Source: Eurosta solidaginis (taxonomy: Eukaryota; Arthropoda; Insecta; Diptera; Tephritidae). Taken from it: a stretch of DNA of 64,000 nucleotides. The stretch covers positions 359,369,739-359,433,738 of the forward strand of contig NC_090319.1 in assembly GCF_040869045.1 (NCBI RefSeq), read 5' to 3'. The notes beneath the pieces were generated by a model, which was given only the letters and a program-made list of their open reading frames with translations, did not search any database and was not told where the DNA came from. The number at the start of each line of letters is the position of its first letter. Positions within the stretch are counted from its first letter, which is position 1. Positions 10,689-19,846 of the stretch are shown piece by piece. The position numbers and the translations under genes were made by a program.

Positions 10689-11205
10689 TGTGACGAATAC
10701 TAGCAACATTAAGGGGTACTATCATCTTTAAGCCGATGTTAAGCAGTGACTTGTATGCACATCAATAATTCGATCATTATGTCTACACATATGTACATGC
10801 ACGCAGCGTACAACCACATGCATATATCTGAGATACTCCCGAAAGTATGCAATGGTTGTGCAAGTGTCGCTCACACATACAAGCGCATGGGATTTGAGAG
10901 AAGCTATAAAATCATGCATCTGTAGTTACAGCTGAGTAATTTTATGGCTTATAACTAACTACATAGTAAGTTCTGGAAATAGAAAAGCCTAGAAATATGC
11001 AACGAGGAAACCAGACAGTATAAAAGGCAGCAACAGTAGGGGCACGACATTCAGTTTCAGTTTAAGACGCTATCTGGCGAGCAATAATAGTGTTATTCTG
11101 AAGTACTTTAATAAAGACCATTTTGCATTATTGAATAGTGAAGTTATTTATTCAACAGTTTAGTGATTCGAACGTTAGCAGAAGGATGCAAATAAGGGGA
11201 ATTGC
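10689..11205 (+). repeat. Left LTR of the second family, 3'-truncated
   Basis: It starts TGTGACGAAT and shares blocks with the LTR at 5278: AAGCCGATG, AAGCAGTGAC, a TATAAAAG box (11019), CTTTAATAAAG and CAGTTTAGTGATTCGAAC. It stops at GGGGAATTGC where intact copies continue to ATTCGTTACA. Confidence 0.8.
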
Positions 11206-12059
11206 CTTGCAGATGCCGTTAGGAGTCTGCATAAAACATGTAGATCCCGTCCGGCAAATTTGTAGCGAAAACCAAAAGGAGCACGACGCAAATTGGAAGA
11301 GAAGCTCGGCCTTAGATCTCTTCAGAGGTTTTCGCGCCTTACATTTATTTATTTATTTTTTATTAGTCTTGACGTTTCCTCCAATTGTCCTATTATCTGG
11401 AATCCTGATAATGGATATAACCGGAGTAAGCGCAGACATCGATTTAAATTTGTATGGCCCTATTGATTTTGATACTGATTTTCTCTCAATCATTCCTACT
11501 TGGAAAAACAGTAGGTGATCTCAAAATTCAGTTTGCTAAGCGAATGCTTGATGGAACTAATTGTGTTCGCCGAAGTGGGATAATAATATTCGTGTTCTCC
11601 CGCTGACTATATACTCAAATTCGCTGAGTATCATATACGACTGACTCTTATTTCTACAAAGAAGTAGTGCATTTCCCTACTTTCTTCAGTAGCGAGGTGT
11701 ACCGGTGTCATTCCTTTTTTTCAGGCATCTCCAAACTACTATTTCTAGGCCTGAAATTAAGATATTTCTTAAAGCAATGTGATGACAATCACAATTCTTG
11801 CTTCTGCTGCATTCAGCTGGAAACCTCATCAGCCTTACTAAACGAGTCCACACTGTCAAACAGCAATCACGCTATCTGCGAAGGTGAAAAACTAGCATAT
11901 GCAAATTAATAAGGCTGTCATACAAAGCCTGTCTCTGTTGTGGTCATGATTTTGCTCGTAGGTGAGCTATCTATTTATCCTTATATATCTTCCAGGTATA
12001 TTGAGACCTTTTAATATGCGTTTTAGTACGTTGAGCATGTAATCCTACCATGTACATAT
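11206..12059 (+). repeat. Internal segment: partial SINE plus unit X, shared with 37.25-38.1 kb
   Basis: About 155 bp of SINE body and tail is followed by about 690 bp (unit X) almost identical to 37420-38106. Short frames (for example GKTVGDLKIQFAKRML near 11500) are also present in the other copy, but this copy is frameshifted where the other reads on. I do not recognise a protein family. It may be a transposon internal region or a captured sequence. Confidence 0.65.
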
Positions 12060-12588
12060 TATAACGAATATTAGCAACACTAAGGGGTACTGCCATCTCT
12101 AAGCCGATGCTAAGCAGTGACGTGTATTCACATCAATAATTCAATCATTATGTCTACACATATGTACGTACACGCAGCAGAGAAGCAACGCACAAACAGA
12201 CGCGCATGAGCTGTGAGAGAAGCTATAAAAATTGTGCTTCTGTAGATATAGCTGAGAAACTTATAGCAGGTAACCAACTAGTAGATTCTAGAACAGGGCC
12301 GCCTAGAAATATCAACGAGGGAACCAAACACTATAAAAGGCAGCAAACAGTAGAGGCGCGACAATCAGTTGGATTTAAGACGCTATCTAGCGAGCAATAG
12401 CGGTATTTTTTTGGAAAATCAGTTTCATTTGAGCAAGCTATTGGTTGTGAAGTATCAGTGTTATTGTGACGTACTTTAATAAAGTCCATTTTGCATTATT
12501 AAATATTGGAGATATTTATTCCACAGTTTAGTGATTCGAACGTTACCAGAAAGTTGCAAATAAGGGGAGTTGCACTAAATTCGTTACA
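12060..12588 (+). repeat. Right LTR of the second family
   Basis: It starts TATAACGAAT (second base altered from the TG consensus) and ends ATTCGTTACA, with ATAT on both sides. It is very similar to the LTR at 38107-38634, with differences rising toward the 3' end. Confidence 0.82.
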
Positions 12589-12592
12589 ATAT

Positions 12593-12657
12593 TATCTGTG
12601 GCAAGTCGTTTATGAATAGGGTAATGAGCAAAGGGCCTTGATGACTTCCCTACACAC
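12593..12657 (-). pseudogene. Reverse transcriptase fragment, upstream half of the gene at 10179
   Basis: The minus strand reads GSHQGPLLITLFINDLPQII, the conserved box just before the YADD motif (consensus GVPQGSxLGPLLFxLFINDLP). The frame is lost upstream of G-S. It is the partner of 10179-10684. Confidence 0.8.
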
Positions 12658-14177
12658 ATACGTAATTTGAATTTTATATATATAGATTATGATGCATAAT
12701 TACAAACACAAATTAATAAAGTACTTGCCGAAGCTCGAGTTGTTTATGTGCATTGTATCCTCCGCGAACACCAAACTCGTAGTGTAGATTGAAATACACA
12801 AAACAGGCAATTTAGTGCGCATGCATGAATGCATCAATAATTCGTGCACTCTACGAAGGAGTTTCGTATTTTAGTACGTTTTTAAATAGGACTCATTTTG
12901 TTTGAAGAGCTCATTACTTGGTGAGGACGCAGTTTTTGTAACGTCGGCCGAGATATTTGAATATTTCGCTTAGCAATCGATTTTTGAATAATGCTGTTAA
13001 GAGGTTTTCAGATTTAAATGAAAGAAGTTCAAATCCGGCAAATATGCCTGCAACGATGGTTATGGAAAAGATGTTGAGGTGACCTTAAAAGAGTACCCTT
13101 TGTCTGCTGAGAGAAATAGCGCCACTAACAACAGCACTAACTAAATTAACGGCGGTACAAAGTTCCCCTGCAAAATTAACTAAATTAAGTAGGTTAATGA
13201 GTTAATAAGTATTTGCTCATAATGTTTTCTATTAACAGTTTAGCGCTAAGAAGCTTTTTCAATTATCTTAAAAATTTAGTTAAATATACCAGAGTAAATC
13301 ACCAAAACTTTATTATTTTACTATGTAAATAAGCATAATGAATAATGGACTAAAATACATCGCTGCAGGTAAAATTCTTAACAAACTTTCCGCCTACAAT
13401 TTATTTAATGCAGCCAACTTGTGAGTCTTTTATCCATATAAAGCCATTTTATGGCGTCATAAAACCTTTTTGGTAAGCACTTAACTGATAAACAAAAGTT
13501 GTCCTAACTAAACTTTAGCAAGTTAATACATACATAAATTAGTATACGTGACCACCGAGAGAGTAGCACAAGCAAGATAAATAGAAGTGTGCTATAAAGA
13601 AGTCTGTTACTGGTAGCTGTAGGTGATATCACATACTCGCGCACATTGTGATGTCAAGTATAAAGTGGCAAGTACAAACCTATACATTGCAATGATTTTA
13701 CCAGCAATTTTTCGGATACGTTACTCTTGGGACCTATTTGGTGTGCTACCAAAGTTTTTTGAAATAAGTTGACCAACGGGCTTATACTTACCTTTATTTC
13801 TCACATGTGTGTAGGCCAACGAAATGTCATTAGATTGGGGACAATGGTCACTAAAACTGGTTAGTATGTAATATTTTCTATTTATTTAATCATACACTTA
13901 CTTGTACGTATATCTCTAGTTTTATACTTCTTGCTGGACAGGTGCGCAAAGCATTCATATGCAATTGTGCTTGAATTTTTGCTCACAGCTTTAAAGTGCA
14001 GGTACTGTGGTATATGATTCATTTGTTATTTGGGAAAATTTAGAACTTAAATACACGTGATGGAAACGGAAGCGATATGTTGTAGGAAAATACTCTCCCG
14101 AAAGTAATTTTATTCTCCCCAATAGCGTATTAAAATTCACTCAACTAATGTTGTTTAGCTTACTGATATAAAATATG
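12658..14177. other. No gene seen
   Basis: AT-rich sequence of about 1.5 kb without recognisable frames, RNA genes or repeat ends. Confidence 0.45.
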
Positions 14178-14277
14178 NNNNNNNNNNNNNNNNNNNNNNN
14201 NNNNNNNNNNNNNNNNNNNNNNNNNNNNNNNNNNNNNNNNNNNNNNNNNNNNNNNNNNNNNNNNNNNNNNNNNNNNN
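14178..14277. other. Assembly gap, 100 N
   Basis: A run of exactly 100 N, usually a placeholder for a gap of unknown size. Confidence 0.98.
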
Positions 14278-14397
14278 AGCCCACAGAATATATTAATCTT
14301 GTTCGCATAACGGTACCCCATAACGGCATAAACTAATCGATGTAGATATCGACTTCTAGAAAGTAGTGTAAAAGTTTTGCAAGTTGTAATTTGGCCG

Positions 14398-14442
14398 CTG
14401 AGTATGTAATGTTCGGTTACACCCGCCTTCCTTATTTGTTCT
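14398..14442 (+). repeat. 3' end remnant of a Helentron-like element
   Basis: CTGAGTATGTAATGTTCGGT and then TACACCCG and CCTTCCTTATTTGTT match the hairpin-bearing end of the elements at 19847, 47092 and 54176. The right half of the hairpin is partly deleted. Confidence 0.6.
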
Positions 14443-14737
14443 TTTTTTCATATTTTGTTGCCTGTATGTATTTACAGATATGGAAGTTAGTTGTTTGACA
14501 ACGTCGAAGTTGTACTCTTTTTCGCATTTAGATGAAATGTGAAGATTCATTCAGTGCTGCAGTCTCTTAACTCATGGGAATATGTGATATATGATTTAAT
14601 GAATTTGGACAGATAATTGAAATACCTTTTTGATATGTATTTAAATATGTATAAAGAGTTTAAATTTAAAAGCTTAAATAGGCAAATTATAGCAATGTGT
14701 GTATTGTTGATTAAAACAAAGCTAATTATTTTCTGAT

Positions 14738-15030
14738 GTTACCATTTATAACACGTAGACGCAAATCTTTCGAAGAACTTTTATCTGACCCACTCCCACA
14801 GCCGCCTCATCAGATGTTGTCAGGTTTCATGCTTTCGATGCAGGACTGGTACAATACGTGGTTTGTAGATCACGATTGTCGTTTGCATTCTTATCCAATA
14901 TGTGGCATGCTTTCTTAAGTCTCCCAATAAACTGATACTACAAGTGGTATCTCCAAAGGATCTCGTCGGTTGTTTTACAAGATAAAATGCACTCTGACTC
15001 ATTTTTGGCATACCTGTTGTGCTAACCACG
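14738..15030 (-). pseudogene. RTE-like reverse transcriptase, C-terminal fragment
   Basis: Minus-strand frames give MQTTIVIYKPRIVPVLHRKH and then, after a shift, LTTSDEAAVGV and KVLRKICVYVL. These align with the copy at 28330-28960 (LSQQTTIMLYKSLIVPILL, TTSDEAGLGVFERK, LRKIY). This is the region after the YADD box in RTE-type elements (consensus LYGSETW, LxxFERKVLRKIYGP). The YGSETW part is degraded and the remainder of the gene is absent. Confidence 0.65.
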
Positions 15031-15959
15031 AAGAAAATTCTTATTGCACTTATGCACTTGTGTGATAATAATAATAAATAAATTCAAATTCATATATGGG
15101 GAATGCACATGCAACTTTTTCGAATTTTGATATAACCATATTCTAATCTGCAATATATTCCAAACTGTATTTAAACATTATAGGAATAATTGAGTTTACT
15201 TAATTAAAATTCCGATTAAAAATTTCGATTTGTACTGACACCTTACATTTCTTGATCACGTTTTCTCAATTTTCTCAAAATTTTTCGATTGTAATTATTG
15301 CGTTTTTTTAAAACTTGCTCATCCGCTATTACAAAGCGTCATGTTCAAAACATGGTTCAACTTAAACTCCCAAAAACTAACATTTTCTTTGCTATGCAAA
15401 AGCCCCTATCAACATAATTTTATATAAAGTTTTCATTCGAATAGCAATAAAATCTTTCTGAGAAAAAAATTTTCTTTGAATACACAACATGACTTTTTAT
15501 CGCCCATTGTCTTACTTCGTAGTATTAACAAATTACAAAACAGTTTTTTGCACTCCGAAAAAACTGTGTTTTTGTTGAGCGTTTTGAATATAATCCGACG
15601 ATGTGATTTTTCTTATCAAAACACACACGGGAGACTTAAAAACAAACGTGATACTTTATCTTCGAATTGGACATGGCGATTCAGCGTCTAACCTTAAATA
15701 ATTTTAGGACCGTTTTGTGCGTTGTCATCTGCAATGTAAAAGTCATTATGTGGAAACTAAGAAGACGGCGAAGCTCACCGTAACGTGATTTAGCGGCAGG
15801 GTAATAAATATTACGCCGCCATGACGGTAGAAATTCGTTCATCACCGTTTTGTCCCACCGCTTTACTGAACGGTGATCATTTTGTCAAATATTTCAAATT
15901 GTTTATAACAATAAACAATATTTTTGATTTTAAATTTATTTAACACAGGAGAAAAATGC
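15031..15959. other. No gene seen
   Basis: AT-rich. A frame at 15476-15691 has no recognisable motif. 15760-15885 is locally GC-richer without a clear structure. Confidence 0.4.
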
Positions 15960-16590
15960 CCTTAGTCTAAATATTTTGAATTGGAGATCTAGAAATTTTT
16001 AGTTCAGAGTTTTTTTTATTAAAAGTTCAGTAAAAATTACCCGATGTTTTGGATTTCATATTCTGAACTACAGATACAAATTTTTGATCTAGCATAAATA
16101 AATATTTTGAAAATTCGAATCTTGCATTGTGAGCTGCAATCGATAATTATGAGCTTTAATTTAACTTCAGATGAAAGTTTCTTGGCTACAAAAAATATTT
16201 TAAACAGCTGAACTTCAATTAAAAATGCTGTACTTCGATTGCAATTTCTTAGCTTAAGTTGTAAGTTTTGAAATTCAGGTGGAATTTTCTGAAATTTAAC
16301 TGTACGTTACTTGTATATTCTAAACTTTTTACTCGTTTTTAAACTTCGTTTATAATTTTGGAACTTCCTTTAAACCGTCTTAGTTCCGATGGAAAATTCT
16401 GAACTTAATTTAAAATTTTTGTATTCAAATTGCATATCCCTTAACTTCGTTTGACAATTCTGAGTTTTAATAGTAATTTTCTCAAAATCAAATGAAAACT
16501 CTTACCACAATTCAAAAGTCGAAAATTCATTAATACTTATATAAACATCAATTGAATATTCTGAACTTCAGTAGAAGATTCTGATATTTT
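15960..16590. repeat. Degenerate short tandem repeat, TTCTGAACTTC type
   Basis: Words such as TTCTGAACTT, GAACTTCA and GATGAAA(A/G)TTTCT recur about every 35-45 bp with heavy divergence. The array resumes at 17701 after the Helentron-like insertion. Confidence 0.5.
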
Positions 16591-17692
16591 TATACCTTTC
16601 ATGAACATGAAATGGTATATTAACTTTGGTCCGATGTGTGTACCATTGAGAAATATAGAAGATAGACTCACCATTAAGTATACCGAATTGATCAGGGCGA
16701 CGAACTGAGTTGATATAACCATGTCCGTCTGTCCGTCCGTCTGTCTGTTTGAACGCAAACTAGTCCCTCAAATTTTGAGATATCTCAATGAAATTTCGCA
16801 CAAGGATGTATTTTTGTATTATATTAGACATTTGTTGGATCCGGTAGGATCGGACCACTATAACACATATCTCCCATACAACCGATCGTTCAGATAAGAC
16901 GATTTTGGTCATTCCTGCCGCAATTTAGAAAGTATAAACGTGAAACTGGGTGATATATATTCTAATATATCATAGAAGATATCCTAAAAAAATCACTTTG
17001 TTAGGAGCTATATATAGTTATATCCCATTCAACCGATCATTCAGATAGAAATATTTTTGGCCATTTCTCCCTTAATTTAGATAGTATAAACGTGAAACTC
17101 GGTGATATATATTCGATATATCATAAAGATTTTCTGAAAAAATCACTTTGATCGGATCTATATATAGTATATTTCCCATACAACCGATCATCCAGATAGA
17201 AAGATTTTTGGCAATTTCTCCCTTAATTTCCAATATAAAAACGTTAAACTTGGTGACATTTATTCTAATATATCATAGAAGATTTCACGAAAAAATCATT
17301 TCGATTGGAGCTATATATAATATATATCCCATACAACCGATCGTTCAGATAGAGATTTTTGGCCATTTCTCCCTTAGTTTCCAATATAAAAACTTGAAAC
17401 CTGGTAATGTATATTCTAATATATCATAGAAGATTTCCTGTAAAAATCATTTCGATCGGAGCTATAAACAATATATATCCCATACAACCGGTCGTTCAGA
17501 TAAGGGGGTTTTTTGCCATTTTTTTATATTTATATTAAAATCGTTTAGGTATGTACATCTGTTCACTATATATTTCTTATCTTATACAGCGCATTACTTG
17601 GAGATTACGAATGGGATAAGATTATTGTTCAGCCCCATTCATGAAAGGTATGAAGTCTTCGGCACAGCCGAAGATAGTCCCGTCCTTACTTG
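16591..17692 (+). mobile_element. Helentron/DINE-1-like non-autonomous element, family 2
   Basis: The 5' end is TATACCTTTCATGAA. Near the 3' end the subterminal inverted copy TTCATGAAAGGTAT is followed by a perfect 8-bp hairpin, TCTTCGGC-aca-GCCGAAGA (17656-17674), then CCTTACTTGT and a T run. The core holds four to five units of about 150 bp (CCCATACAACCGATC at about 16872, 17024, 17173, 17327, 17478). Subterminal repeats, minisatellite core, 3' stem-loop and T-rich insertion without target duplication are the described structure of DINE-1/HINE elements, mobilised by Helentron proteins. The family assignment is inference from this architecture; no protein is encoded. Confidence 0.6.
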
Positions 17693-17700
17693 TTTTTTTT

Positions 17701-17822
17701 TATTTTTTGAACTTCGATGGCAAATTTTGAACTTCAATTAAAAGTTCTGAGTTAAAATGTTTATTTTTGAATTTCCAAAGAATACCTTGAACTTCTGAAC
17801 TCACAGACTAGACTATTTTTCT
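17701..17822. repeat. Continuation of the TTCTGAACTTC tandem repeat
   Basis: GAACTTCGATGGCAAATTTT, GAACTTCAATTAAAAGTTCT and similar units continue the array at 15960-16590. They show where the family 2 element landed. Confidence 0.5.
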
Positions 17823-18496
17823 CGTTCCTCATAGCACGATTGTAAACAGCAAGATGGTGGAAGTCATCCTCTACATGTTTTATTCAATACAGTAGATCTG
17901 AAGGCCATAGCAAGTGCCTTCGAGAGCATCTTTTGGGTGGAATCGCAACCCATGGGGCAATCATCAATCAATTGGACTTTTGGATCGATTTCATACCTGC
18001 GTAAAACTCGTGGGGTCGTCATTGAATATCTGAATGTTTATCGAATTTCTTGTTTATAGTGTTCATTAATTTGTGTCATATAACACGTCAGTGATGACAA
18101 GAGATTTATAGAATATAATCCCCGATCTTCATTCGTTTCTCGGTTGATGTTTGCCTGAGGCGACATTCAAAACGCTGTAGCTAACCTGCCGTCTTATTAA
18201 CGCGATCGATTTTGTTTCGCGTGCTTTATCGAGATACTTCCAGGGAGCTTCGTTTATCTTTTGATGATAAAATGTGATGTTGCATGTTGGAATATTTCGA
18301 TTATGGCGAAGTTAATAGGCGTCCGCTATTGAAATGCATACATCATAAGTACATCGCAGAACATGAAATTTTTCTAGGTGAAAAGCTCCTCAGTTGAAAC
18401 GAACAAAATTCTTCCACCATAGCATGAACAGAACAGCTACTCTCTACTCAATTGAATTTATGCTTTTACCCGCTCTTTTAATTCATCAGCAGCAAT
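17823..18496. other. No gene seen
   Basis: No recognisable coding or RNA feature. Confidence 0.45.
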
Positions 18497-18827
18497 GATG
18501 TTTTTATTGTCTTCTCAGGCCCATGCAAAACGTCATTATCAATATTCATTGCTTTTGAAATTCGGCTTAAAATTTGCACATGGAACAACTAAAGACTCTC
18601 CTAAATTAAAAAAAATTTCTTAGTACCTCTAAATCGCGGGCCCCTGAGAAACACATTTTTGTTTGATGTTTTTATTGTCTCCTCAGGCCCAGGCAAAAAA
18701 TCATTATCAATATTCGATGCTTTTGAAATTCGGCTTAAAATTTGCACACGAAACAACTAAGGACTCTCCTGAATTCAAAAAAAAATGTCTTAGTACCTCT
18801 AAATCGCGGGTCCCCTGAGAAACGCGG
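18497..18827. repeat. Tandem duplication, two units of about 168 bp
   Basis: GATGTTTTTATTGTCT starts both units (18497 and 18665). They share TCAGGCCCA(T/G)GCAAAA, TTCGGCTTAAAATTTGCACA and CTCTAAATCGCGGG. Visible differences are few, so the duplication is moderately recent. Confidence 0.8.
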
Positions 18828-19846
18828 ACAGTGGTATTTTTCATAAAAAGGGCCTGCAGTTCAGCTCCATGACACAGAGTGAATTTTTTTCCATGACTGT
18901 TCTGTGACTGTGAGAAGTGTGAGAGGTGTCATGCATACTTAAGTTAAACGGTTTTATTGAAAACAATACATACTTACGTTAAGCAATAATAATACTAAAA
19001 GCTAGAAAATAATTAGGGGTTGATCAATCAATTAAATAAAAGCGTTGGACATAATCCTTCCAAAGGATTTATTCGACTCGGCGCAACGTATGCCCGTTCC
19101 TCCTCGATCCAAAGTATTTTGATGCCACTTCTTCCGGACTGTATGTAATATTTGTTCCAAGTATGAGCCAAATCGGACCACAAATACGATTTTTTGAAAT
19201 ATTTTGATCCATTTGCCACCTTTCGATTTTTTTCTTATTATTACATTGTCATCGGATTCTGAACTATATTCCAAGTTTCGAACTTGTAGCTTACCGCGTA
19301 GTTACTTAAATTTTAATTACAAAATTCGATCAAAACAGCCAACGGGTCAGTCGCTCGCTACACAGAGTCAAGCTAAATAAAATCGTTTAAAAACTGTAAA
19401 ATATGAATGACATCTTTAATCTTCTTGGAGGTATTGTTTATAGTAATTGCCTTATTACAGTTGTTCTATAATTTGCTCTCGAGCTTAAGAAGCATTTGTA
19501 TGACCTGTTGGTGGCCATAAATATTTTATGCTCCAAGCAAAACGAATATATCTTTTTTCCAACATTAACATTCGAACAAGTTTAACTTTTTCTTTGAAGC
19601 CAAAAGATACAATCAGTCGGCAATTTGTTCTGCAGAAAAAAAGGATTTGCTTAAAAAGGGAAATTACAACCACAAACTTGTCAACGTAATGCAAAGAAAG
19701 TAGAGCTTATTTTCATGAAAAGGACAAGTGACCGACAGGCAAACCAAGGATAAAAAACGCAAATGTAGGTACTAAATAAAAGCCAGGAAATGGTGGTCAT
19801 TTAACAACCGTGAAATGTGAAAGCAGTAAAGGCAAAATAAATTAAA
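18828..19846. other. No recognised gene
   Basis: Two overlapping minus-strand frames at 19028-19274 (63 and 80 codons) contain KGGKWIKIFQKIVFV and the alternative YYIQSGRSGIKILWIEEERA. I do not recognise either. They may be a transposon 3' end. Nothing else is seen. Confidence 0.35.

Larger units (their letters stand above)
10689..12588 (+). mobile_element. LTR-flanked non-coding insertion interrupting a reverse transcriptase
   Basis: Two LTRs of one family (10689-11205 and 12060-12588) enclose 854 bp without gag or pol. ATAT stands at 10685-10688 and again at 12589-12592. Excision of 10689-12592 restores an uninterrupted reverse transcriptase frame (LFINDLPQII, LHSH, IIMYADD), so this block occupies one insertion site. 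The left LTR lacks its last 15 bp and runs into the middle of a SINE sequence at a 3-bp microhomology (TGC, 11203-11205). No purine tract precedes the right LTR; instead ATAT does (12056-12059). The present structure is probably a rearranged or converted element rather than a pristine one. Confidence 0.7.

Noticed and set aside
14178..14277. The minus-strand frame spanning the N run
   Set aside because: It crosses an assembly gap and has no real sequence support.
16700..16750. TCTGTCCGTCCGTCTGTCTG tract as a regulatory element
   Set aside because: The same kind of tract occurs at the equivalent place in several Helentron-like copies (44140, 49219, 56997) and is part of the transposon.
17148..17429. 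93-codon frame with internally repeated sequence
   Set aside because: It is the 150-bp minisatellite of the family 2 Helentron-like element read in one phase.
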